Assembly (NCBI GenBank): GCA_910584865.1
Contig: CAJUCE010000027.1
Coordinates: 1-64,000 of the forward strand
Reading direction: 5' to 3'
DNA: 64,000 nt
Source of the DNA: an uncultured Acetatifactor sp.
Lineage (GTDB): Bacteria > Bacillota > Clostridia > Lachnospirales > Lachnospiraceae
Shown: positions 15,244-23,327 of the stretch, one piece after another
Layout of the letters: each line of letters opens with the position of its first letter
Numbering within the stretch: position 1 is the first letter of the stretch
Translations under genes and position numbers: made by a program
The notes under the pieces: model-generated
The model's input: only the letters and a program-made list of their open reading frames with translations
The model's database searches: none
Told to the model about the DNA's origin: nothing

Positions 15244-16290
15244 ATGGACAGACAAACAGCCATGAGGCGGCGTCCCATGCCTTTTACGGAAGAGCAGATG
15301 AAGCAGGTCTTTGACACCAATATCATAGATTTCGCTGTCAGCCACGGCTTTGAGGTGGAGAAAGGCGACCGGAATACGGTCCATGTGAAGCACAGCGGTG
15401 GTCTCTACCTGTTCCGGCACGGGCGGGGGTATTACCAGTTTGCCGGGGAGAAGAGCGGGAACATTATCCAGTTTGCCCAGGAATACCTGGGGGCTGCAGA
15501 CTTCAAAAGTGCGGTGGAGATGATCCTGGGCTGCCGCGCCTACGAGCAGACAGAACATTATGTGACACCGGTGGAGAAGAAGCCCAGAGGGGAACTGGTG
15601 CTGCCGCCGAAAGATAAGGATTTTAACCGAACCATCGCTTATCTGACCCGCACCCGTGGCATTGACAGTGAGATCGTGTATGCCATGATCAACCAGAACA
15701 AAATCTATCAGGCAGTCACACAGAAAAATGGGTATACCTTCCGGAACTGTGCTTTTGTAGGCTATGACGGGGAAGGAAAGCCCCGGTATTGTGCGCTCCG
15801 TTCTCCCAGCAGTGACAGGAAGTTCCGGCAGGATATGGAGAACTCCGACAAGACTTACGGCTTCTGCATGGAGGGGCGCTCTGACCGGGTGTATGAGTTT
15901 GAGGCACCCATTGACGCCATGAGCCATGCGACCCTGTGCAAGCTGTACGGCATCGACTGGCGGGAGGATCACCGGGTGGCGGAGGGATGCCTGTCGGATA
16001 AGGCCCTTTCCCGCTATTTGAAGAGCCACCCGGAGATCCGGGAGATTGTATTCTGCTATGACAATGACGTGGACGGGAAGGATGCAAACGGGCAGCCCCG
16101 CAACCATGGGCAGATACAGGCGAACCAGTCAGCGGAGGCTTTTGCAAAGGCGGGATATAAAGTGTTTATCCAGACCCCGCAGACAAAGGACTTTAATGAA
16201 GATTTACTCACATTCCGGGAAATGTCAGCCAGGAGCAGGGACGGCCCTGAGAGAGCTGAAGCGGAGGAGTTGGAAGCGGCATATCCCTGA
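15244..16290 (+). CDS. Toprim-domain primase-like protein (DUF3991/Toprim)
   Basis: GGGAGGTGA lies just upstream of the ATG at 15244. The 348-residue protein has an N-terminal DUF3991-like DNA-primase zinc-finger-region relative (DFAVSHGFEVE; HSGGLYLFRHGRGYYQF; SGNIIQFAQEY) and a C-terminal Toprim domain. The Toprim domain shows its glutamate in FEAPIDAMSH (about residue 220) and the metal-binding acidic motif in FCYDNDVDG (about 270). Such proteins are standard on mobile elements and probably prime or repair the complementary strand after single-strand transfer. The tail is rich in Ala and Glu. It is followed directly by the 124-residue gene. Confidence 0.85.
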   Translation: MDRQTAMRRRPMPFTEEQMKQVFDTNIIDFAVSHGFEVEKGDRNTVHVKHSGGLYLFRHGRGYYQFAGEKSGNIIQFAQEYLGAADFKSAVEMILGCRAYEQTEHYVTPVEKKPRGELVLPPKDKDFNRTIAYLTRTRGIDSEIVYAMINQNKIYQAVTQKNGYTFRNCAFVGYDGEGKPRYCALRSPSSDRKFRQDMENSDKTYGFCMEGRSDRVYEFEAPIDAMSHATLCKLYGIDWREDHRVAEGCLSDKALSRYLKSHPEIREIVFCYDNDVDGKDANGQPRNHGQIQANQSAEAFAKAGYKVFIQTPQTKDFNEDLLTFREMSARSRDGPERAEAEELEAAYP

Positions 16291-16307
16291 TGTCGGAAAG
16301 GAGGCAT

Positions 16308-16679
16308 ATGAGGCCGGTTTATGTGTGCCAGCTGGAAGAGCGGAAACAGATGGAGATCCGGAAACTGCTGGAGGGGTTGATCCTCCATGGCTGCGGCGGC
16401 GATAAGTCCGAAGTGGAGCGGTATTACGGCATGAGTTTTGAGGAGGCCGTACAGAACGGCATGGATTCTAAGATTGTAGATCTGGACTACCTCATGGTGT
16501 TCTATGCCGAGGAATATAACTCTGGAAAAGCGGATGAAGAGTTCCGTCTGACGGATGCCGCCGTGATCTCCAGTATTTTAAAGGAGGCGAGAAAAGTTGA
16601 TGATGTACCGCCGTTTGTCTATCCCTGCGGTCGTCCGGAGGACAGGATGGAACTGCAGGAAGATGAGTGGGAGCGGTAG
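16308..16679 (+). CDS. Hypothetical protein, 123 aa, ending EWER
   Basis: AAAGGAGG precedes the ATG at 16308. An alternative ATG at 16290 overlaps the primase stop but has no clear ribosome site. The protein is acidic and starts MRPVYVCQLEERKQM. Similar short proteins follow primase-like genes in other Clostridial elements, and I know no function for them. The end is EDEWER, one of the shared (M/W)ER termini. Confidence 0.6.
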   Translation: MRPVYVCQLEERKQMEIRKLLEGLILHGCGGDKSEVERYYGMSFEEAVQNGMDSKIVDLDYLMVFYAEEYNSGKADEEFRLTDAAVISSILKEARKVDDVPPFVYPCGRPEDRMELQEDEWER

Positions 16680-16692
16680 AACGGAGATGTGT

Positions 16693-16812
16693 ATGAAAGT
16701 GGTTTTGATTGGAGTTCTGGCAGTTGTGGGGATTTCTGTGTTTGTGGTACTTGCCCTTGCCCACGGGGAGAGGGTGTGCAGGGAGATCAGCGACCTTTTG
16801 GAACGGTATTGA
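16693..16812 (+). CDS. Single-pass membrane peptide, 39 aa
   Basis: ATG at 16693 has GGAG six bases upstream. The peptide is one hydrophobic helix (VVLIGVLAVVGISVFVVLALA) with a short charged C-terminus. It is too short for a firm call. The clear ribosome site and clean membrane helix make it a plausible real product. Confidence 0.45.
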   Translation: MKVVLIGVLAVVGISVFVVLALAHGERVCREISDLLERY

Positions 16813-16845
16813 GGGATATTTGAAGAAATATTTCCAAAGCATACT

Positions 16846-16873
16846 TTGTGCAGGTCCGGATCTGTGCTATACT
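16846..16873 (+). promoter_or_regulatory. Sigma-A promoter of the flavodoxin gene (TTGTGC-16-TATACT)
   Basis: TTGTGC at 16846-16851 and TATACT at 16868-16873, with a 16-base spacer, lie 35 bases before the flavodoxin ATG. The same TTTGTGCTATACTT core recurs at 53515. Confidence 0.6.
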
Positions 16874-16908
16874 TAAGGGCAGATAATCAGAAACCGGAGG
16901 AAATGCGG

Positions 16909-17493
16909 ATGAAGAAGATACTTGTGATACAGGGCGGCGGCAGGGCAAAGGGAAACACTGCTCAGCTTGTCAACAGCTTTGTGGCCGGGGCAGAAGAAAG
17001 CGGACATTCCGTAGAAGTGCTCTCGCTTTTAAAGAATGAGGTCAAGGGCTGCCTGGGTTGTAATGCCTGCCGGTATGGGAAACCCTGCATCCAGAAAGAC
17101 GCTTTTAATGACCTTGTGCCGAAGATCAAGGATGCAGACTGTATTGTGTTTGCTTCCCCTCTGTACTTCTGGACGGTATCTGCCAGAATAAAGGCATTTA
17201 TCGAACGGTTTTACTGTATTGCAGAGGAAGATCCCAACCCGCCGCTTGGCAGGTATGAGAAGTACCCCATAAAGGACTGCGCCCTGCTGATGACATCAGC
17301 GGATGATTTTTTCTGGACGTTTGAGCAGGCGGTATCGTATTATCAGTTTGCACTTGTCAATTACATCGGCTTTCATGACAGGGGCATGGTGCTTGCCGGT
17401 GGATGCGGGGATACCAATGGCAGGCCGCAGATTGACAAGACAGCACATTTGCAGGAAGCGTATGAATTTGGCAGAAATATCTACCCCAGATAA
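16909..17493 (+). CDS. Flavodoxin / NADPH-dependent FMN reductase family protein
   Basis: The 194-residue protein begins MKKILVIQGGGRAKGNTAQLVNSF, a phosphate-binding loop of the flavodoxin-fold reductases. A CLGCNACRYGKPCIQKD cysteine cluster follows, then FASPLYFWTVSARIKAFIERF. The Cys pattern matches iron-sulfur flavoprotein-like reductases. The ATG at 16909 is chosen over 16903 because GGAGG lies eight bases upstream of it. It has its own promoter and is probably independent cargo. Confidence 0.85.
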   Translation: MKKILVIQGGGRAKGNTAQLVNSFVAGAEESGHSVEVLSLLKNEVKGCLGCNACRYGKPCIQKDAFNDLVPKIKDADCIVFASPLYFWTVSARIKAFIERFYCIAEEDPNPPLGRYEKYPIKDCALLMTSADDFFWTFEQAVSYYQFALVNYIGFHDRGMVLAGGCGDTNGRPQIDKTAHLQEAYEFGRNIYPR

Positions 17494-17534
17494 GAGGTAT
17501 TTCTGAATATCAAAATTTATGGAGAAAGTCAGAT

Positions 17535-18251
17535 TTGGAAGCAAGATATCATATGACAAGGGAAGAGACGCTCTTTGTTGTCAGACGGAATATCGTGGAC
17601 TATATCTGGAAGAGCGCAAGGCTGGAGGGGCTGCCTGTGACCTACCCGGACACAGAGGCCATCTATAATGGTATGGGCGTCCATGGGGTGAAGGTATCCG
17701 ATATTGTGGCGGTGAATAATCTGAAACACGCATGGCAGTTTGTGCTGGATAAGTTGGACGAGCCTGCTGATTATCCCTTTGTCTGTAAGGTGAACCAGTG
17801 CGTGGGCGGAAACAGCCTGATTAACCGGGCGGGGTATCTGCGGAACGTGGCAGTGAGCATGGTTGGTACAACGTGGAAGCCGGATATGCCCATAGAATCC
17901 CAGATCAAAGAGGAAATGGCGGAAATAGGACAGATAGAGAACCCGACAGACCGGGCGCTGACCATGATGCTCTACCTTGTGCGGAAGCAGATGTTTCTGG
18001 ATGGCAGCAAAAGGACATCCATGCTGGCAGGCAACCATGTGATGATTTCAAACGGGTGCGGCATCATATCCGTCCCCATTGAACTGCAGCCAGCTTTTAC
18101 GGGGCTGTTGATACGGTTTTATGAATCCAATGACATGACAGAGATCAAACAGTTTCTGTATGAGAACTGTATTGATGGTATTGAATTTACCCCTTTGCCG
18201 GAGCAGGAAGCAGAGCATGGGCGGGAGAACCTGCAGGGATGGGAGCGGTAA
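17535..18251 (+). CDS. Fic/DOC-family protein with degenerate active site, ending GWER
   Basis: The protein is 238 residues long. The Fic core helix reads KQMFLDGSKRTSMLAGN (about residues 151-167). Compared with HxFx(D/E)GN(G/K)R, the catalytic histidine is replaced by Gln and the Asn by Ser, while F, D, G, K and R remain. Nucleotidyl transfer is therefore unlikely without another residue acting as base. The TTG at 17535 (GGAG ten bases upstream) is used; the ATG at 17553 is possible. The tail (EAEHGRENLQGWER) carries the shared C-terminal motif. A strong terminator follows. Confidence 0.75.
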   Translation: MEARYHMTREETLFVVRRNIVDYIWKSARLEGLPVTYPDTEAIYNGMGVHGVKVSDIVAVNNLKHAWQFVLDKLDEPADYPFVCKVNQCVGGNSLINRAGYLRNVAVSMVGTTWKPDMPIESQIKEEMAEIGQIENPTDRALTMMLYLVRKQMFLDGSKRTSMLAGNHVMISNGCGIISVPIELQPAFTGLLIRFYESNDMTEIKQFLYENCIDGIEFTPLPEQEAEHGRENLQGWER

Positions 18252-18277
18252 AACAAAACAGCGAAAAGATTTCAGTG

Positions 18278-18313
18278 GAAGTATCGTGGGGAGACCATGG
18301 TACTTCCTTTTTT
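18278..18313 (+). terminator. Intrinsic terminator of the Fic gene
   Basis: GGAAGTA (18278-18284) pairs with TACTTCC (18301-18307), and an inner TGG/CCA closes a four-base loop. Six T residues follow directly. Confidence 0.75.
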
Positions 18314-18340
18314 CGCTTTTCGGGAGCGGAGCGACCTCTG

Positions 18341-18450
18341 CCCCGCCGCCAGCGGTGGGGACATACGCTCAAAATCGGAGATTTTGGAGTTAAGGCAGGA
18401 ATAGGTTTGTGAAACAAACCGGGGAAACACCGTACAGGCAAAGCCTGTAC
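18341..18450. repeat. Cluster of four consecutive perfect or near-perfect hairpins
   Basis: Four stem-loops sit almost end to end. They are CCCCGCCGC/GCGGTGGGG (18341-18360, two-base loop), CTCAAAATC/GATTTTGGAG (18368-18389), GGTTTGT/ACAAACC (18404-18420) and GTACAGGC/GCCTGTAC (18432-18450, three-base loop). The rest of 18252-18547 has no gene. The block lies between convergent genes and shortly before the ribbon-helix-helix and relaxase genes. An origin of transfer or single-strand initiation site is one reading; a multi-terminator is another. Confidence 0.6.
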
Positions 18451-18547
18451 CCTTGTTAAACATCAAACGGTGCTGTTAAAAATTGATTAAAGAGAAGATA
18501 GAAGGCAGGGGGCAGGCGGCAGTGGATATCTGCCGCCCGCTACAGGT

Positions 18548-18919
18548 TCAGGTATTGTTTTTGGAGGACATTAGCTGTTCGGCCAGAGGCCGGTACTCCG
18601 GCAGCTTTAAAAGGAATGGTTCCAGGCGCCGTTTAAGTTCGGCAATCTCCAGAGGATTGGCGTTTGGCAGGCCGTCCTCATTTCCGGTCAGTTCAAAAAC
18701 ATCCAGGGAGATTTCAGAGAACAGCTTTTCAAACAGTTCCTCACCGGTCTCTATGAGATAGGCATCCGGGTCAAGGCCTGTTTCAGAAGGAGTGAGGTCA
18801 AGATAGAGATATCCGGCTTTCTCTGACCATACGATATCCAGATGTGTACTGGCATGGATGTAATCTTTGAATACGGCTATGATACGTTCCAGTTCTTCTT
18901 TTGCTTCTTTTTTCCGCAT
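18548..18919 (-). CDS. Hypothetical protein on the minus strand, 123 aa
   Basis: ATG at 18919 on the minus strand follows AAAGGA. The protein opens MRKKEAKEELERIIAVFKDY and has a WSEKAGYLYLDL beta segment and an acidic helical C-terminal half. I recognise no family. It is one of only three convincing minus-strand genes in the backbone, with its own orientation against the transfer genes, which suggests recent acquisition or separate control. Confidence 0.6.
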   Translation of the reverse strand: MRKKEAKEELERIIAVFKDYIHASTHLDIVWSEKAGYLYLDLTPSETGLDPDAYLIETGEELFEKLFSEISLDVFELTGNEDGLPNANPLEIAELKRRLEPFLLKLPEYRPLAEQLMSSKNNT

Positions 18920-19054
18920 AGTTTTTTCCTTTCTGTGTCCCGGCAGTATCTGGTTCCGGGATACAGGGATATGATACCGCAGGACTGGAAAAAAGGGAAT
19001 GTACTGGGAAGTGCGGGCAGGACACAAAATAATTCACATACGAGGAGGGAAGCT

Positions 19055-19531
19055 ATGGCAAAGCGGGACGACCGCATCATCACTTCGGTCTATCTGACAA
19101 AAGAGATGTGCAGCCAGATTGACAGGATGGCGGACAGGGAGCATATCTCCCGGAATGAACAGATCCGGCGCTATATTGAGAAAGGGCTGGCCGTGGAGGG
19201 GTATAGTCAGGATATCGACCTGATCGCAGGCATCATCAGGCAGGAGGTGCAGGCGGTCTATCACATTGAGGACATTAAGGCGGTGGTGGAACAGCAGGCC
19301 AACCGTATTGCAAAGATGCACATGAAATCCGGCAAGGTGGATGCGGCGGCCTTTTTCCTGCTGGTCAAGGTGCTGATGAACGTGGCCCATGAGGGGACGG
19401 AGGAACAGTTCGATCAGATGCTGTCGGAGGCGGTGGCTCTGGGGGTGGACTATATGCAAAAGAAGGACTTCCAGATTAACAGCTTTCTGTCGGACAGCGG
19501 CAACCTGCGCCGGATTGCGGATAAATTATGA
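19055..19531 (+). CDS. Ribbon-helix-helix DNA-binding protein (relaxosome accessory or regulator)
   Basis: GAGGAGGG precedes the ATG at 19055. The first 45 residues form a CopG/MobC-type ribbon-helix-helix: ITSVYLTKEMCSQIDRMA then SRNEQIRRYIEKGL. The remaining 110 residues are helical and suit oligomerisation. It lies upstream of the relaxase gene, where MobC-like proteins that bind origin DNA are often encoded, and its stop overlaps the next start by ATGA. The role as relaxosome component is inference. Confidence 0.75.
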   Translation: MAKRDDRIITSVYLTKEMCSQIDRMADREHISRNEQIRRYIEKGLAVEGYSQDIDLIAGIIRQEVQAVYHIEDIKAVVEQQANRIAKMHMKSGKVDAAAFFLLVKVLMNVAHEGTEEQFDQMLSEAVALGVDYMQKKDFQINSFLSDSGNLRRIADKL

Positions 19532-20889
19532 CCGGGGCAGGTAGAAAGATGGGGCTGTACCAGGGCCGCATCTTCTGGAGCGGCAGCGTCAGCCTGGTGG
19601 ATGGAAGGATTGAAGAGCCCCATACCCTGCAGGAGGCACAGGCGGCAGATTTCCACCACACGTTTTACTTCTCACCGGAGCAGGCATTAAAGATAGACGA
19701 TGGAGAGTGCGGGTTTTTCTGGATTTCGGAAGATGGGGAGGTGGAGGCGGAATGGAGGGAATCCCTGGGCAGGGACATTATTGGCAGTATTAAGGAACAG
19801 ATTACAGTCATTGAGTGGATGGAATCCATGGGAAATAAGGCTGATGAAAATGAACAGGAAAGGGAAAGAGAAGATATGACAGGTTTTGAAAAATTTCAGC
19901 AGAAAATAAAGGACGGGATTCTTGACTATCTGCCAGAGGAATACCAGGGCGCAATGGTGGATATCGTCCATGTACAGAAAAATAATGATCAGGACAAAGT
20001 GGGAATGGCCATAAGAAAGGATGGCCAGACGGTGGCCGCCACGGTGTATCTGGAACGATATTACGCAGAATTTCCGGAATGGGTTTCAGAACAGACCATA
20101 TTTAAAACACTTGCGGAGGAGTATCTGGAGGCACAGGCGGAACTGTCACAGATAGAAGCCATGGCAGACGCTGTAAAAGATTATGATTCTGTCAGGAGCA
20201 ACATCCGGATCCAGGTGGTGAACAGAGAAACAAACCAGGAGAGCCTGCGGCACTGCCCCAAAAAAGAAATTGAAGGCACGGATCTTCTGGCAGTGTTCCG
20301 TGTCATGTTTTATAACCAGGGGAGAGAGTGTGCCAGTGCGCTGATAACAGACGCAGTTATGGAAAAATGGGATACAGATCTGGATTCCCTGTATGAGACT
20401 GCTTTGAAAAACACGGTAGATCAGGCTCCTGCACAGATCAACAGCATGATGTCTATGCTTTTTGAAGGTGAGGAACCTCTGGAACCGGGAGAGGTATTCC
20501 GTGAGGAAGGACTGTATATCCTGTCAAATCCGCAAAAAAACAATGGAGCGGCCGTCATATTGTATCCGGGGCTTCTGCAGTCCATCGCAGAGGCTGCTCA
20601 GTCCAGCTTTTATATCCTGCCCAGCAGTATCCATGAAGTGTTGCTTATGAAAGAAGGGAACGGTATGGATGCAAAGGAACTGCAGAGCATGGTGATGGAG
20701 ATTAACCAGAATGAAGTAGCGCCCCAGGAAGTTCTGTCAAATCAGGTGTATTTTTATGACGGAAAAGAGCAGAAGATTTCTCTGGCTTTGTCCCCGGAGG
20801 AAACCAGGGAGCTGGCCGGTAACATGGAAATGGCTTCTGCCGGACATGGGAAAATGACAGAAAGCATGGAAGAGGAAATGGAGAGATAG
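19528..20889 (+). CDS. DUF5688 protein with extra N-terminal domain, ending EMER
   Basis: Residues 1-105 form a domain I cannot name (GLYQGRIFWSGSVSLVDG ... DDGECGFFWISEDGE). From about 117 the sequence follows DUF5688: FEKFQQKIKDGILDYLPEEYQ, VHVQKNNDQDKVGMAIR, VAATVYLERYYAEF, and later the ILSNPQKNNGAAVILYPGLL segment. DUF5688 proteins usually begin at the second part, and an ATG there (19876, after GAAAGAGAAG) could give a short form. It may therefore be a fusion. The tail is SMEEEMER. The start overlaps the upstream stop. Confidence 0.75.
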   Translation: MTGAGRKMGLYQGRIFWSGSVSLVDGRIEEPHTLQEAQAADFHHTFYFSPEQALKIDDGECGFFWISEDGEVEAEWRESLGRDIIGSIKEQITVIEWMESMGNKADENEQEREREDMTGFEKFQQKIKDGILDYLPEEYQGAMVDIVHVQKNNDQDKVGMAIRKDGQTVAATVYLERYYAEFPEWVSEQTIFKTLAEEYLEAQAELSQIEAMADAVKDYDSVRSNIRIQVVNRETNQESLRHCPKKEIEGTDLLAVFRVMFYNQGRECASALITDAVMEKWDTDLDSLYETALKNTVDQAPAQINSMMSMLFEGEEPLEPGEVFREEGLYILSNPQKNNGAAVILYPGLLQSIAEAAQSSFYILPSSIHEVLLMKEGNGMDAKELQSMVMEINQNEVAPQEVLSNQVYFYDGKEQKISLALSPEETRELAGNMEMASAGHGKMTESMEEEMER

Positions 20890-20898
20890 GAGGGAGCC

Positions 20899-21453
20899 AT
20901 GGATCAGGCACAACGTTATAAGGAGCTGGCCGCACGGACGGAGGGAAAGACGCTGGATTCCTCTTACCATGCGGCCTTTTATCTGCTCTCCTGCGAGCAT
21001 GGGATATTTGATGTGGCAAAGAAGCATGTAAACGCTATGGGTATCGGGTTTGACGGCCTGAAACGCGCTATGCGGGGTTTTGACGAGACCAGCCTGCAGG
21101 TGGTGGAGATCGCTCATAACCTGTTTAAGTGGACGGGGAAGTGTAAGGTGACGCCTTTTGATATTTCCCGCATGGGATATCCTTATATGGAACAGGTCTG
21201 TAATGCCATCTGGATTGCGTCCGGTGAGGTGAAAGTGCAGATACGGGACGCAGAGAACGGGGAGCCGAAACTGCTTCTGGACAGCAGGCCGTATCAACGG
21301 ACACAGCGGCTGCACAGCAGGATGGAACAGATGTACACGGAGATGCTGGAGGGATCGTCCGATGATATGGGAATGGGGCTGGGGGAGCAGAATGGAGAGA
21401 CAGGTTTTGAAATGTTTGGGGAGCCGGACGAGGACATGGAAATGGAACGGTAA
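20899..21453 (+). CDS. Hypothetical ICE protein (possibly DUF6075-like), ending EMER
   Basis: TAGGAGGG precedes the ATG at 20899. The 184-residue protein has AAFYLLSCEHGIFDVAKKHV near residue 25 and VVEIAHNLFKWTG near 65, which resembles the DUF6075 pattern of ICE proteins. This match is from memory and tentative. The last 30 residues are low-complexity Met/Gly/Glu with the MEMER end. It is part of the run 19055-21974, whose genes lie within a dozen bases of one another. Confidence 0.6.
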   Translation: MDQAQRYKELAARTEGKTLDSSYHAAFYLLSCEHGIFDVAKKHVNAMGIGFDGLKRAMRGFDETSLQVVEIAHNLFKWTGKCKVTPFDISRMGYPYMEQVCNAIWIASGEVKVQIRDAENGEPKLLLDSRPYQRTQRLHSRMEQMYTEMLEGSSDDMGMGLGEQNGETGFEMFGEPDEDMEMER

Positions 21454-21464
21454 AGGGGGCACAG

Positions 21465-21974
21465 ATGATAACAGCAGTATTGGAGCATCGGGGGAATATC
21501 CTGGTGGTGGAGCTGCCCTGCAGGCTGTATGAACTGCAGGAAGATTTATCCAGTATCGGCATTACATGGCAGGCTTCGTCTCTGCCGGTTTTCGGCACAG
21601 GAAATATCCATGTAAAGCTGGAGGCGCAGGAATCTGTTGGGGAGATGGTGCTGTCACAAATGGAATGTACGGATCTGTTCCTGGACTTAAACAGGGTATG
21701 CCAGGAGATTAACAGGGCATGTCCGTTTGGCTATGATGAATTTCTGGATATGCTGTCCCCAAAAGATGACCCGGATTGTGACCATTACCTTTTTTACAGA
21801 ACATATGAATCGACAGCACCCAGTACAGCTACGGGGCTTAGGTATCTGGAGGAAGAAACGGAGCGCTACCGCACCACCATGGAGAATTATAAACACGTCT
21901 GCCGGATGGAGGAAGAGGAAGAATCCGAAGGGACGGATGACAGTTGGCAATACGAAGAGGAATGGGAGAGGTAG
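21465..21974 (+). CDS. Hypothetical protein, 169 aa, ending EWER
   Basis: AAAGGGGG lies upstream of the ATG. The N-terminus (TAVLEHRGNILVVELPCRL) begins a beta-rich domain reminiscent of ICE anti-restriction and regulatory proteins, but I cannot name it. The last 30 residues are acidic and end SWQYEEEWER. It stands directly before the relaxase gene and is probably translated with it. Confidence 0.6.
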   Translation: MITAVLEHRGNILVVELPCRLYELQEDLSSIGITWQASSLPVFGTGNIHVKLEAQESVGEMVLSQMECTDLFLDLNRVCQEINRACPFGYDEFLDMLSPKDDPDCDHYLFYRTYESTAPSTATGLRYLEEETERYRTTMENYKHVCRMEEEEESEGTDDSWQYEEEWER

Positions 21975-21998
21975 AGGAGGTGAGGGTATATTTCCCTG

Positions 21999-23222
21999 TT
22001 GGTATATAAGCAGAGGTTCCAGAACCCCAACTACAAAAACACAGCCAGTAAGAATTATGCCCATGTGCGCTATATTGCCACCCGGCCCAGGGTAGCAAAG
22101 AATGAGGGTATGAACCATGGTCTGTTCGGCTGCCTGAAGCCGGGGACATCCATGACGGAGTTTCAGGACTGGAAGGACGTGGCACGGCTGGTCTATCAGA
22201 ACTCCCGGCGGCATGTCACCATGTACCGCAGCGTGGTTTCCTTTGGGGAGGACACGGCAAAGGAACTGTTACTGACGGACAAAAAAGCGTGGGAGAGGTA
22301 TATTGAGAACCATATCCGCACCATTGCGGAGAAGAACGGCATCCGGCGGGAACATTTCCAGTGGGCGGCAGCCCTGCACCGGGAGAAAAGCCATCCCCAT
22401 CTCCATGTGGTATTCTGGGATGATTCCGATGAAAAGGCTAAGATTAAAAACCCATTTACTCATCCATCTGTCCCGAACAACATCCGCCGGCAGATGATAA
22501 AGGACACCTTTGCGGACCGGATAAGGGCTTATGGGGAGGAAAAGACCAGGGCGGCGGCTGACCTGCGGAAGATCAGCAACAGCCTGGTGGATGACTTCGA
22601 GCGCCATATCCGCCTGTTGGGAAATAAGAGATACCGGAAGCTCCGGGAGGAATACGATCTGGATGCAGAGCTGGCGGAAGATTTTGATTTTTCCGATAGT
22701 ACATTGAACGAGACCGCTGACAAAGTGTTCCGCCTGAAATCCGCACTTCCCCCAAAGGGCAGGATTGCCTACCAGCTGTTGCCGGAAGAGCTGAAAAAAC
22801 AGGTGGATGCGCTTACGGCATATCTGCTTGCCCAGGTACCGGAGCTGAAAAAGCTGCGGGAGGATTATGTGGAGAGTAAGATGAAGATGGTGCATCTGTA
22901 CGGGGGCAGTGAGGAATACCTGTCATCTCAGAGGAAGAAGTTTGAGGCCGAGGCGGACAAGATCATTGCCAATCGGATTCTGGGGATGGTAAAAACTTTA
23001 AACCGCCTGGATGACGAGGGCAGGGCGGCAGAGTATCGGGAGGGACGGAAGAAATATTATGTGGAGCAGATGGTATTGGAGATGCTTGACATGCTCTCTT
23101 CCCTGGTGGATACCAACTGCCGTCAATATGATGATTTTGAAAAAGCATGGCAGGGGGAACTGTCTAAGGAAGCCAGAAAAGAATTGTATCTGAAATATCA
23201 GGATAAGGGGTATGAGCATTAG
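21999..23222 (+). CDS. MobP3-family relaxase
   Basis: The 407-residue protein carries relaxase motif III, HPHLHVVFWDD (about residues 130-140). The upstream YRSVVSFGEDTAKEL and ARLVYQNSRRHVTMYR segments are typical of MobP3 relaxases of Clostridial elements. The nicking tyrosine is likely among the N-terminal YAHVRYIATRP residues. The C-terminal 200 residues are helical and may contact the coupling protein. The start is TTG at 21999, eleven bases after GGAGGTGAGG. It should nick at oriT, covalently pilot the strand, and re-ligate it. Confidence 0.85.
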   Translation: MVYKQRFQNPNYKNTASKNYAHVRYIATRPRVAKNEGMNHGLFGCLKPGTSMTEFQDWKDVARLVYQNSRRHVTMYRSVVSFGEDTAKELLLTDKKAWERYIENHIRTIAEKNGIRREHFQWAAALHREKSHPHLHVVFWDDSDEKAKIKNPFTHPSVPNNIRRQMIKDTFADRIRAYGEEKTRAAADLRKISNSLVDDFERHIRLLGNKRYRKLREEYDLDAELAEDFDFSDSTLNETADKVFRLKSALPPKGRIAYQLLPEELKKQVDALTAYLLAQVPELKKLREDYVESKMKMVHLYGGSEEYLSSQRKKFEAEADKIIANRILGMVKTLNRLDDEGRAAEYREGRKKYYVEQMVLEMLDMLSSLVDTNCRQYDDFEKAWQGELSKEARKELYLKYQDKGYEH

Positions 23223-23327
23223 GCTGGAGTATGAACGGATGCCGGATAACATGCTGTAGTAAATGCCGTAAATATTCTGGCTTTTCCAGGTGACACTCTA
23301 AATATAATCAGCAGAGAGGAGATGTAA

